Shown here: positions 1 through 10,476 of the stretch, piece by piece
How positions within the stretch are numbered: position 1 is the first letter of the stretch
Layout of the letters: every line of letters begins with the position of its first letter
Source: Roridomyces roridus
Lineage: Eukaryota > Basidiomycota > Agaricomycetes > Agaricales > Mycenaceae
Assembly: GCA_029378245.1 (NCBI GenBank)
Contig: JARKIF010000028.1
Span: 558,001-622,000 of the forward strand
Direction of reading: 5' to 3'
DNA length: 64,000 bases
Translations under genes and position numbers: made by a program
The notes under the pieces: model-generated
What the model saw: only the letters and a program-made list of their open reading frames with translations
What the model was told of the DNA's origin: nothing
Database searches by the model: none

Positions 1-39
1 CGACATATCTTATGCTCCTTGGTCCTCTCCTCTACCTCG

Positions 40-1384
40 ATGCAGTTTCCCATTGAGCTCGTCGAGTCCGTCATCGACGCGTCCGTCGCGCACCACCCAA
101 CGCTCTCCGCCTGCAGCCTCGTCTGCAAGCAATGGTTGCCCCGGTGCCGCCACCACCTCTTCTCCACGCTCGACCTCTCGGCTGACTGGACGCCCGAGCC
201 CAACTCGGTGACCAACTTGCTCGCCCTCCTCCTCACGCCGCATGCAGCGGAGACACTGATCCCGTACGTCCGCTCCGTCGTCGTTGCGAAACGGTCCTGG
301 GGAATGACACCGGTAGCCCGGATCCTCACCGCACTCGCACGTGCAGGAGTCCGCCCACGGGCTCTCCTCGTCAACTGCCCTTCGTACGAACCGACACACA
401 CTCCCGTCTTTGCTTCCTCCCTCACCCACTTGACGCTTGAACTTCACAACGACATGCGTGCTGCTCCGCTCATCGAGTACATCTGCGCGTTCCCCCGCCT
501 AGAGGTGCTCGACGTGGGTGGGTCTGCGCGGTTTGCCTTTGACGAAGGGATGTTAAGCGCGCATTATGCGGGTCGCATGCAGTTGCCAGCGCGGTTGCAT
601 ACGTTGATTGTTCGCAACACCGTCGTCGTGGACTGGATTGTGGCAACGGCGCTAGCGCCTGGGGGTTCGAAAATTGGGGTTACGACGCTGGTGGTTCGAC
701 ACATACGCTTACCCGAGCAATGGGAGGGAGTGTATCGTTATTTGACGACGAGTGCGTGTGCGGGTGTAATTCGGTCCTTGACGTTCCAGGGTTGCGACTT
801 TCGTGCGTTTTCAACCTCTTCTCTGTCTAACCATTTTAACTTGGCTTCCTTTAGCGCTTCAACCACCGACACCTCTCCCCCTCCTCCCATCCCTCCGTAC
901 TCTCACGATCGAGTGCAGCACGACCTCCGCAGGCGCACATCTCTCCATACTCCTCCCACACGTCCCGCCACACATAACACCAACCTCCTTCCTCCCCGCC
1001 CTCGAAGTCTTCACCCTGCGCTTCACCAACGCTTTCCTCAGCGCTGCCAGCCCCTCCTCAGCCGTAGGCGACCCCCGCGCATGGGCCGACGTCGACAAAC
1101 ACTTCGCCTCCCTCTCTCCCGCCCCGGAGTTCTTCCCCGCCCTCGAACGCGTATGCGTCTCCCGCGTAGGGCTCAGTGCGAGCGTTGGCGGTGGAAGGAG
1201 GAATTCGAATGCAGAGGTGTATGGCGGACGGGGGAGGGAGGGCGGATATTCTGTGCACAACAGGAGTGGGACTGGGAATGTCGGGGAGCAGGAGGAGGAG
1301 GGGAGGCCGCTTCCGAAGACTGTGGCGGATATTTTGAGGAAGGAGATGAGGGAGTGTGTGAGGAGGGGCTTGCTTTTTGTTTAG
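40..1384 (+). CDS. F-box/LRR-type protein, two exons
   Basis: A probable F-box protein, which would act as substrate adaptor of an SCF ubiquitin ligase. The N-terminus (PIELVESVIDAS, then LSACSLVCKQWLPRCRHHLF) is the F-box pattern common in agaricomycetes. It is followed by leucine-rich stretches such as SSLTHLTLEL and LHTLIVRNTVVV that suggest degenerate LRRs. I place the start at the ATG at 40; an upstream in-frame TTG is not a fungal start, although the window edge lies only 39 bases away. The reading frame changes at one short intron, 803-854 (GTGCGT donor, CTAAC branch site, TTTAG acceptor), joining GCDF to PLQPPTPLPLLPSLRTL. The C-terminal ~60 residues are glycine-rich and low-complexity. 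The substrate is unknown. The F-box call is good; the LRR part is inferred. Confidence 0.72.
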
Positions 1385-1869
1385 GGTTTGATATCGGACG
1401 ATACGGACGCGTATGTTTGTGTTTTTTATCCTTGTATTATCACCCGGTTTAGTGTATGTACTTGTACGTGTTTGTAATTCTATCTGCTTTGATCCCGCAG
1501 GCTGAGGAGTTGACTTGTGGCGAATTTCGCAGAAAGGGACTTTCCTGGTTGATTCCCCAGGACGAGCTAGCTCCGAATCACAAAACCCGTATATATATAG
1601 TTTTGAAAACGACTGTATCGTTCGATGTTTACATCAAAAACTGGACCTGGACAACACCTTTTCCTGATGATTCGGCCCTGAATCGAACCGCGGATCCTGT
1701 CATTGCAATTCAACCTCCTCAGAGGCGAAAGGAGAAGGCAGTACTTGCGGGCCCTGCGCACCCAAATCCTCGGGGAGAGATAGAGAAGCTGGCAATGGGA
1801 ATCAAATGACGCAAACTAGACGGGCAGGTCTCATGAAATTTAGCATAAAAAAAGGAAGGACATCCAAAT

Positions 1870-1938
1870 GACTCGGGCCTGAATCGAACAGGCGGATTGT
1901 TGCCGATCTGGATACGGCTGTACAGACATTTTGAGGAT
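1870..1938 (-). repeat. tRNA-like SINE, truncated copy
   Basis: Matches the family at 2686-2778 from the 3' acceptor-like end through ACATTTTGAGG, then diverges, so the 5' D-arm half is missing. The flanking AT-rich block and the tract ATAAAAAAAGGAAGGACATC recur next to the copy at 21571. Confidence 0.65.
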
Positions 1939-2480
1939 CACAGTGGACGGTGAACGAATTGCGCGGCCGCTTTTGGATTTGAACGAAGGTTTACATGACG
2001 CTTACGACTCTCCTTTCTCGGACACTGACAAAAGGAACGAAGCAATCACGAACTTCTCTAATGCCACTCGAGCCTGAATCGAACGGGCGGTGTGCCGAGG
2101 TGCGAGGCACTTGCTTTTTGTTTTGATTTTGTTGGTCTCATGTCGGATGGATGGGCATCTGTTTTTGGCTGTATTTTATCTGTTTCGATGCCCGAGTGAA
2201 CTTGCAGTGAGTGCAGTGAGCACCAACTCGAACCCTGGAGTAAGAGTGAGCCTGGGACAAAAAAAAAAGTTGGCATCGGTTGATGTTCGGATTTTGAGAC
2301 AAAAGGTCGAGAGGAAAACACACGCATGATTCGGCCCTGAATCGAACAGGGGATGGATCCTCGCCCTCTAATATCGTTGCGACCGAAGCAAAGTAAGGCG
2401 TCTTCCGTAACCGTGCATGGCCCATCGGATGCCAAGGCAAGTCGGGAAAAAAAATCTGTGGCATCAAACCAAGATTCCAC

Positions 2481-2569
2481 GACTCGGGCCTGAATCGAAC
2501 AGGCCGGTTGTTGTCGATCTGATAAGGTTCAGATATTTCCAGGCAATACGGGCCACCCGCAACCGAGTC
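2481..2569 (-). repeat. tRNA-like SINE, full-length copy
   Basis: On the minus strand it begins GACTCGG and ends CCGAGTC, a perfect 7-bp acceptor-like pairing. It contains the T-arm GCCTG-TTCGATT-CAGGC and a GCGGGTGGCCCG D-arm/A-box-like segment. The middle, where an anticodon arm should be, differs between copies. This is the layout of a tRNA-derived SINE head with a pol III B-box, not of a working tRNA. Confidence 0.75.
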
Positions 2570-2685
2570 TGCCTGAAAGCCCTGAGCGGGGAGGTGCGGG
2601 AGGCAGTAGTCGAGTGGAGCAAACTAGACTGGCAGATAAGATGGAATTTAACATAAAAAGACGCGCAAAGGATCATGATGTCCAT

Positions 2686-2778
2686 GACTCGGGCCTGAAT
2701 CGAACAGGCGGATTGTTGCCGATCTGGATACGGCTGTACAGACATTTTGAGGCAATGCGGGCCACCCGCGACCGAGTC
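2686..2778 (-). repeat. tRNA-like SINE, full-length copy
   Basis: Same organisation as the copy 116 bp upstream: GACTCGG/CCGAGTC ends, the T-arm with TTCGATT loop, and GCGGGTGGCCCGC. The middle reads differently, with GGATACGGCTGTACAGACATTTTG on the plus strand. That middle recurs at 1870 and 20188, defining a subfamily. Confidence 0.75.
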
Positions 2779-2952
2779 TTCCTGGACGGCGTTGTCGGAC
2801 GCTAAGGCAAGTCGGAAAAAAAATTACTTAGGAGTGACCTGAATCGAACCAGCAACTTGCAAGGCGAGGTAGAGAAATCTTGATGGCAGCTCGGAATGAG
2901 CGCTGGAGCTGTCAGATCTCTTTGCAGAGGTTCGAGGCTGGGGAACTAAATC

Positions 2953-3227
2953 CAAGGGGTACGCGCATCAGAAATGTCAGACATAGGGTATCGTGAGAGA
3001 GTTTTGACATCCCAAAAAGGAAATCCAGTAATGCCGAATTTTTTCGTGCATACCGAGACATTCTGAGCACTTTTCGGAAAAAGTTTTTGAGGTGAAGCAC
3101 CCCTCCCTACGTAATGATTTGATCGGATCACGCCAATTTTGGCGGAAACGATCAATCGCATCACTGCTGACCCGAAACTCTCTCACGACAACCCGATGTT
3201 GACAGTTTCTGATGCGCGTACCCCTTG
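2953..3227. mobile_element. hAT-like MITE, CAAGGGG family, 275 bp
   Basis: The ends are inverted repeats starting CAAGGGGTACGCGCATCAGA, extending imperfectly for about 55 bp. It is flanked on both sides by the exact 8-bp direct repeat ACTAAATC (2945-2952 and 3228-3235). An 8-bp duplication and CA-start ends are typical of hAT transposons. There is no coding capacity, so it is a non-autonomous element. Two further elements in this window share the CAAGGGG ends. Confidence 0.88.
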
Positions 3228-3280
3228 ACTAAATCTCAATTGACTGAAAGGTTGCAAAAATCAATTTATTTTCATGTCGG

Positions 3281-3286
3281 TATGGA
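3281..3286 (+). repeat. 6-bp target-site duplication (left), TATGGA
   Basis: TATGGA sits immediately outside the left terminus TATGGTCGGCGG and is repeated exactly at 12832-12837 outside the right terminus. The element end also begins with TATGG, so the register could slide slightly, but the 6-bp reading is the simplest. Confidence 0.75.
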
Positions 3287-3597
3287 TATGGTCGGCGGAT
3301 TGGTCACGGTTCAAATTTGATATTTGATCTCCCATTGTTCGTCAATTGATGTCGGCTAGATATGACCGACGGCCTTTTGATACACCCTCCCTTCATGGTC
3401 AGGGCCGTCGCGCAGTGCTTTAAGGGGAGTAATAGTAGTATGCTACCTGTAAGTATGTGTACAGTGTATGCTTTAGTGTATGTCGGTATGAAGTTTGTCC
3501 GAGTCCGAGTCGGCATCCCGTTCCGCGGCGGATCACCTGCCGTAAGTCATCACCCCTTCTTCTCTGCTACTCCCATGGCCGGCAGCTACGACGCGCC
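3287..3597 (+). repeat. Left terminal inverted repeat of the 9.5-kb element
   Basis: Aligns with the reverse complement of 12523-12831. Shared blocks include CAAATTTGATATTTGATCTC, GCTTTAAGGGGAGTAATAG and CGGATCACCTGCCGTAAGTC. The left arm carries a small insertion near 3465-3490 relative to the right. The arms lose similarity inward at about 3600. Confidence 0.88.
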
Positions 3598-3822
3598 ACG
3601 GGCGTGAATGCATACCAAGTCGCGCATACCAACGCCGACGCGAATTCGCGTGTGGGGATGTCTGCGCGCCTTGTCTGCGCCGACACGCTCTTCTCGGCTA
3701 ACTTGACCCTCGCTCCACTCAGTGGCACAACAACCTCCTCGAACAATGGGACTACGTGCCTCGCATCACGCGCCGACCAACTACAAGCTAAGCGCAGCGC
3801 ACAATGGGCCATCCTGCCCCGG

Positions 3823-3832
3823 TATAAATACC
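3823..3832 (+). promoter_or_regulatory. TATA box upstream of first alpha-kinase
   Basis: GGTATAAATACC lies about 50 bp before the ATG at 3878, a usual position for a fungal core promoter. It is the only strong TATA motif in this leader. Confidence 0.55.
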
Positions 3833-3877
3833 CAGCCCGTATTCACCCTCCTTCCACTCATTACCCACTCTACTCAT

Positions 3878-6305
3878 ATGGCGTCCGACACCACTCTCTG
3901 CAAGGGCAGCAACCTCGGTGACGGCTGTAATGGCGAGTTCCCCAATAAGACAACCCCTGGCCTCTGCCAGAAATGCGCCCTTCTTGAGAAAGCGGGGGAT
4001 GATGATGCTGCCAAAGACAAGTTCGAGGTGTGTACATTTCATTTCAAGTTTGTCGCAGTTCCTGATTGACGACTCCCAGTCTTACCCTCAATGCATTGAC
4101 TGTGGTGCTGCTGCAAAGAATATTAGGAACGACATGTGTTCAAGTTGTGGACGCAAAAGTATGTCTTGTGATCTCAATATTTCCCTTGGCTCATGCCCCA
4201 AAGATGCTGCACAAGCTTCACAGACCACGGCATCTCAGATCAAAGACGCCGCGGTTGCTGCTCGTTCCAATGCATTCCCGGCTCGTCAACTCTCACAGCG
4301 CCAGTCTCAACCCGTGTACGTGTCTTCGGTTGTTGCCCGACCCTCTGACTTACTGTGATTTCCCGCAGCCCTACCCAATCCCGAACAAACTCTAGTCAAC
4401 CGCGATCGGCCAAGGGTATCCGACAGATCACCCTCTCCATCGAGGCGCTCCACGCCGTTAAGACCACGATTCACCCTGTCAGTTGGCTCGGTGCACATAG
4501 CCGCTCCTTCCCGGAGACCACAATGTTTGATGGTGTGTAACACAAACTCGAAACACTGGCCGTTTTTGACTCAATACCTGCAGATGCGCTGGATTCTCTC
4601 GTTCAGGCCTTCAATGTGAGCTGGGATGGCCGCTGTGTGGCCAGTCTCACACGGTAATTTTTCATTATCTTCTGATGGTCAATCGTTAATGCCATAGCAG
4701 CCAAGACGTGACGATTCGCTTCCACAGCAATTTGAACTTCTATGTCAACAGCGACTGCGGTACTGTCGGGGAGTTCTACGACACCCACTTTCGCCTTCAC
4801 AACAGTGCTTCGTTCCTTCGCATGCCTACGAAATTTAAAGGCACAGCATCGCCGGCCTTGGCTCTTGGGTTATTCATTGAGTTGGAGTGGGTAAGTGCCT
4901 ATCTCCGCAGTCATTGGTTCATACAGCCAATAATATTCATCTAGTTCCGGAACAACCATCCGGATGTTACGCCCCCAGCTCTTATGGATGTACCCAAGAA
5001 GAATACCAAGAGGCGCATCTCAGACTCCGCGGAAGAAAGTGCTCCCAAGCGTCCTGGTGAGTTTCGTCATCGCCATCCAGGTTCCGAGTGTAATGTTCCC
5101 AAGCCATCTCCAGGCCTTTCACATCCACCTTTGTGCCACCCCCTACCGCCCCCATTCGCCCGTCCTCCGTTGTCCAACTCAGTATTCACGCCTTCAACGA
5201 GCACGGGAGGGAAGTATTTCCGTGGCCTGGTGGTGACGGTGTCCACGAGACAACCGTCGAGGGCCGGCTTTATAATGATGTTTTATATAAAGGGCGGGAT
5301 CGCCTTGTCTATGAGGTCCATGGTCTTTCTTATTCTTTGATCCTACGTGGCTCATATTTTGTGCTCAGCTTGAAATTGACGGGGTCACCTATTTGGCCAA
5401 GCGTTCCCTGGACGTCCCTACCGACCTAGCCTCCTTCACCTCTCATTTGAAGAACCTCAAAGCCACTCATCACCTGTTATACCGGCTCTCCCTTGCCCTC
5501 GAGGAGTTCAACAATATGGCGGAGGATTGTGGAATGACAGCTGAGGTTCACAGTGGTAGGATCTCAAACTTTTCTGAACCTGGCCTCGCACTGACCTTGA
5601 TAAACAGGCTTTGAGGTACAGCCTACCTTCCTGGCTGTGGAACGTTTGGAGCAAGGCCCTCCTTCTCCGTCCTTGGTGTCTGGCGTTTCTGCCGCTGCGC
5701 TTCAGGCGGCCAGGGCGGAATTTGATGCCCTGGACGGTGATGATGAGGACGCGTTCAATCCTCATGTGGTTTGGCTCGTACAACGCTTGAATTCACGGGC
5801 ACAAGATCGGTACAACTTTTTGACCCGGCAAACTTTCCAGCAAAACAAATTTGACGCAACTCTGGTTGCTTTCACCCATTATTTCTGGCAACGCTACGGG
5901 TTCTCGGAAACTGATCAAATCGAAATCCTTTCCATTCTTTCTCATTATCAAAGTGAGTCTTTCTTGCATCGTCGGACCTGTGTAAAGCTTAAATCTTACA
6001 GTCACCAGCGGGAAAATGTTGAATGGGTCTTATGGCAAGCTCATATTCGACGCTGTTCTCCAGCAAGACGCAAAGTAAGTCGACTGTTTGCACATAAAGT
6101 TACAATCCTCAAACACTTGTGCAGAAGTGCTGAGCACAGGCGGGCAAGGCGGGGCGACAATGGAATTCAAGGTGCTCAACAAACCCTGGGGAATCACAGG
6201 TGCAATCGGCTCTGTGTGTTATTCGGTTTAGAACCCCCGCTCATTGATGGAGATTCGGATGCTGAGAAGAAGTCGGGCGAAGGCGATGAAGAAGACAGAG
6301 ATTAG
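3878..6305 (+). CDS. Alpha-type protein kinase-like protein with N-terminal Cys module (likely pseudokinase)
   Basis: Multi-exon gene, read from MASDTTLCKGSNLGDGCNG. The N-terminus has two cysteine clusters (LCQKC and CIDCGAAAKN...CSSCGRK), probably a zinc-binding module; exon 1 ends at 4027 and exon 2 is 4080-4158. A middle domain (DVTIRFHSNLNFY...GEFYDTHF) matches the second kinase gene of this element. The C-terminal alpha-kinase domain keeps the lysine strand (GVTYLAKRS), FTHYF, IFDAV, a glycine turn (RRGDNGIQG) and the zinc tail HRCNRLC. Where active family members have DLQG the sequence gives SHYQITSG, so the metal-binding aspartate is missing. I infer a degenerate or non-catalytic kinase. 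It faces the second kinase gene tail to tail inside the transposon. Several internal exon edges were placed by similarity. Confidence 0.7.
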
Positions 6306-7860
6306 TAGCTTTTTTTGCATGACTTGATATAAAAACAAGTTTTATTTTGTCGAACAACAAGATATGTTTCTGGCCACTGCCTCCTCGCAACGCCCGCTGC
6401 CCGCCACCCGGCGCTCTACTCGACGCCGTTGCCGCTGCTGTGTCAACATTATTGTCATGTATTTGGCAACAGCTCCCTCTGTTCCGCCGATCACTGCCAG
6501 CGCATCGCCCTCTCCCCTCTTCTCTTCTGCCCTTTCGTCGCTGCTGGCCTTTCCCTCCACACACGACCTCCTTCACACCCAGGCCTCACATGTGCAGCAC
6601 TGGACTCGGGATGACCATCGTGCACTGCGTTCGCAAACGCTGCAAGAAGGCGTCCTGTTTCTTAAGCTAAACGCAAGGGGAGTGGAAGGATGAACACCCT
6701 GGTCCCGGAACGAGTCTTGTCGGTACGCCCTTCGTCTTGACAGAAGCGAGTTCATCTTCATGATGCCCGGTACACAGGTTTTTCTGGTGTGCCATTAGTT
6801 CCTCACCACCCACGTCTACGCTGGTTTCATCACGGTCGTCTGCAAGCTCCATGCACTGTGAGCACCATCTCGGTTTCTTCCCCTTGTGTTCTCGCGCTCT
6901 GTAAATCGTCGGCAAGAGACCCGCCCCTGGGACTCCCAAGCCTCGTCTGCCAGCGCCTCTTCTCCTCCAATCCATGTCTTGACACCCACCCTAACGGTTT
7001 CCTCCTCAGATACTTCAGGACACGTACGAGTCATCCAAACGGCACGAGCCCGTGCGGCGCTAGGTGGGACGGCGGCTGTTCTTAGCGGCTCTCGCGTCCC
7101 AGCTGTACTCCCGTCCGACTTGGTGCGGCTACCTCATGATTGGGTGCTTGCGTTGTCTCCGGTGAGTACACTCTTTCCAGCCCTCAATTCAACAGTGCTA
7201 ACTGGAGTGCACCAAGCGATCAACTCTGGACGCGTCTCCACCCTCCACCTTTGCCATGTTGACGCGTCCGGCGAATCGGGATTCATTCACTTCACCAACC
7301 GCTTTGAACCACTTCCCGTCTTCCTTCACTTACCGCCGCCATACGCGATAACAAGCTTCCGCGCCCATACACATCGCTGCGAGTGGCGCAGCTCGACGCC
7401 GGAACCCATCGTTCGAGTGGTGCTACACCGAAAGGAGGGACCGTTCGTGTGCAGAAGCCGGCGCGTGCTGAGGATGGTGTGTACGGAGGGCGTGCTAGGC
7501 TCCGTGTGTGGTGTGGGACAAAGGCACGGCGGCTGTGTGGAAGGGGGTATGTGCGGGCAGTTCCGGTGTGCGGCAGCGTGCGGCCTGGACGGTTGTACAT
7601 TCTCATGTAGACCAACGCAGTATACAAATGCAAGACTGAGTTAACGCGCAAAAAAATGAGAAAACCAACCCCGCACTGAAGTGAACAAAGGGGTCTCCCC
7701 ATCAGCCAGCCTTGAACAGAGCTGGGGACGTCAAAACCGCTAGACCAGGCAACCAACAAGTGAGGAAATCCGAATATGTACAGAACCACCCCCTCCTTTG
7801 AATAAACATCGAAACTTGGAATAAACACTTTGCCCCGTAAATTTTGCACAGAGGTTTGTA
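6306..7860. other. Spacer between the two convergent kinase genes
   Basis: Lies at the middle of the 9.5-kb element. No recognised gene. It holds one possible low-confidence coding segment (6886-7351). No internal terminal-repeat copies or tRNA-like elements were seen here. Confidence 0.5.
6886..7351 (+). CDS. Hypothetical coding segment between the kinase genes
   Basis: An open frame with one well-formed fungal intron at 7162-7216 (GTGAGT donor, TGCTAAC branch site, AAG acceptor). After splicing it would end with RSTLDASPPSTFAMLTRPAN... and a stop near 7351. The composition is serine/proline/alanine-rich and no family is recognised. The 5' end is not defined and the first ATG is uncertain. 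It could be a real small cargo gene or a chance frame in GC-rich DNA. Confidence 0.25.
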
Positions 7861-10290
7861 CTAATCCGAATCCGAATCTAATTCCGCTCGCACTCTCTTG
7901 GCTTTGCGAGTCTTGGAGGCACCTAAACTGGATTTCTTCTTCTTGAGAACATTCTCCGCACCCATGTCCAGCCCCTTGCACATCTGCCCGCAGGCATGTC
8001 CTGCCAAAATACTCTCGATTCCTTGTTGACCGTGGTCGCCAACGCCGCTATTTCTGTGGTGTGAATTTAGCGACAGTTGTCTTCGCATGATACGATACGT
8101 ACTGAGCTGGGGTGTGTGTCATGACATCAAAGAGGATGTGCGTGCTCTTGCCGTGGTGACCTCGACCTTTGGTACCTTTTGGAGAAGAATGTCAGCTTGG
8201 GAGCCCGATTGTGGAAAGAGATTTGAACGCACTCTGTAGATCAGCGAAAACAATTGTCTGATGGCTGTAGAGGTACGAGAAATGCATAAAGGCGTCCATT
8301 GTGCGGCCAGCCTTATCTGGATGGGTTGGATGGTCGAGGGTGGAACTCCATCTCTCCATTGACGCAGCGCGTAGTGGTTCCAACAACCAAGTGATTGCAG
8401 AGTTTGGATCCACACTGGTCGATTCCACAAATTCGTCCATCGCAATGGAAGATGCAGGAGAGGGGTCGTAGTCGCCGATGACCTCCTGGGCAAGAAGAGC
8501 ACTGACGAACATGAAGTCTGCAACAACAATTAGCCCCGTGTGGCGCGTATGTGAAAGCCAATTACCATGGGCAACTTCGGTGGATGTTTCTTCTGCCCGC
8601 TCGTAGAATTTGTCAAGAAACCATTGACCTTGAGTAAGGCGTTTTATTTCAGAGGCGAGCTCGCGACTGTTCTCCGCCATGGACACGTTTTCACGGCCAC
8701 GACCGATTTCGAAGAACTTCTTCGCAACATATGGCTGCCCGTTGAGTTCAACCTATTAAATGAATTAGGCTGCAATCCCGGGGAGCGTCAAGAGTAAATT
8801 GAGGGACTCACATGATACACACTCTGAGTCCTGCCGGCTGCAGAGGGTTTGTCGTCCAGGACGGCCGGGCGCTTGTCGTTTGTATCCCAACTGATCTCCA
8901 CCCGGCCGTCGGCTGAGCCCACTGTGACAGAGGCGATGCGAAGTTCGGTATGGGTGGCAGCTTCGGCGTGAGGTTCACCTGCATTGACCGACGAGTCCGC
9001 ACGATCTTGATGGCCCGGAGCTACATTTCGGGTTCCAGGTCAACTTCTGAATTCCGACTTGATAAACATATTATCACTCACCACTAAGACGCATACGCTT
9101 GGGGAGCGGCTGTTCGGAGATGCGTTCGTTCCCAGAAGTAGGTGCAGCAGTACGGGTACGGTGTTCAAACTACCCCAAAAATGAGAGCCGGGAAATTGTG
9201 GGGAAGATAGAGACGTACGTGCTCGATGTCAATGTATAAATTGAAGCATACAGACTCGCCTTTGATATGGCACCACTTTTGAGGGACACTTTTGAAGAAA
9301 ACAGCGGCATTGGGGACTTGCTGATGTTCGTCATAGAGTTCGCCGATACTCCCATTGAGAGTACCGGGAAGGAAATTGTGATTGTTGTGCCACAAGACGA
9401 ATACATCGTTTCTGGAGACATTTGATCATTAGTTGAGCGGACAGGCAGACCAATGTTGAACTTACCGAACGAGTGAATAGTCCGAATGTTTCTTCCACTC
9501 CGCGTTTACAGCATCCAGGGCTTCTTGAACAAGATCTGGGATGGGGAGGCGTGAAGCGGGATTCGACACCCAAGTGATAAAAAAACTCACCGGAAACTGC
9601 GGCATCGGCGGGAACACGATTGGAGCTGTAAGGAAGCCAGGATGTGTGCTGTCCACCGGCCATTGGCGTAAAATTGACCATAATCATTCGTCCCAAGCTT
9701 CCTTTGGCAGTATCACGCATATGGTTGAGTGCCGCAGTCGACATAGAAATAGACGGGGTGCCGGACCCGATCGCTTTCCAAGACGTAGCTGAGACAGGCA
9801 CCGGAGTCGTCCAGGTAGGGTTTGGGCCGGCCAACATTTTCTTGCGCTCCTTCCCGGCTTGCATGCGTGCCTGGAATGCGCGCCCAAAGGCTTGGTCTGC
9901 CTGAAGCAGCGTGTCGTCTTGCTGCCCTGTTTCCTTTTGCTCTGCATTCACAAATTAATCCCAACATGACAGACAAGGAAGAAGAATGAATTCTCACCAA
10001 GGCGTCGACATGTACCACACTGCTCCCCTTTGAAGTTCCGTGCCGCAGCTCCGCAATCGAGACACTGTGCATACTTCTGAGCGCAAGATTAGGACCAAAA
10101 ATATACCTGCACTGAGTGGACTTACCTCTCGGATCGCATATTCGGTCTCGTTACCCTCAAGGCTTTCGAGCATCAGACATCTTGCACAGAGGCCTTCGTA
10201 GTCCTTGCGTGGATAATCGCCATTGCAGCCGTCGCCTAGTTGCTTGCCTATACAGCGGGTGAGACTGGTGCTGTCAGGAATGGCCGCCAT
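7861..10290 (-). CDS. Alpha-type protein kinase with N-terminal Cys module
   Basis: About eleven exons, starting MAAIPDSTSLTRCIGKQLG at 10290. The N-terminal cysteines (LCARCLMLE, then CLDCGAAARN...CGTC) parallel those of the kinase gene at 3878. A middle domain (FVLWHNNHNF...GELYDEH) and a linker (KRMRLSG) follow. The alpha-kinase domain has the ATP lysine (GQPYVAKKFFEIG), QGQWFLDKFYERA, WLLEPL, AFMHFSYLYS, the catalytic FADLQ, ILFDVMTHT, the glycine turn NSGVGDHGQQG and the zinc tail HACGQMC. All expected active-site elements are therefore present, and I predict an active serine/threonine kinase. The C-terminus is lysine-rich (KKKKSS...KTRKAKR), perhaps a nuclear signal. The exon starting VELNGQPYVAKK is at about 8751. 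The substrate is unknown. Confidence 0.8.
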
Positions 10291-10476
10291 CGGTCGAGAT
10301 GAGTGTAAGAGACAAGAGGTCGTTAGTCACGTGTACCGGTCTGCGGCATCTATTGTCTCTTAGCCGACGCGACGCGACTGTTTACTTGGGTTTGACAATG
10401 AAGACTATTGTCTGTCCTTTGGTAATCAAATGAGAACACAAATACATCGGATTTCGAATGCTAGAAGCGCTATTGA

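Larger units (their letters stand above)
1385..2952. other. Gene-free stretch filled with tRNA-like SINE copies
   Basis: No credible gene. Short elements containing GAATCGAAC, the complement of a tRNA T-loop/B-box, recur at about 1679, 1870, 2067, 2335, 2481, 2686 and 2840, always in the same (minus) orientation. At least two subfamilies are present: one with GACTCGGGCCTG at the left edge and one with GATTCGGCCCTG. Between copies there are shared body segments, for example GGCAGATAAGATGGAATTTA near 2631 and again near 21522. Confidence 0.7.
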
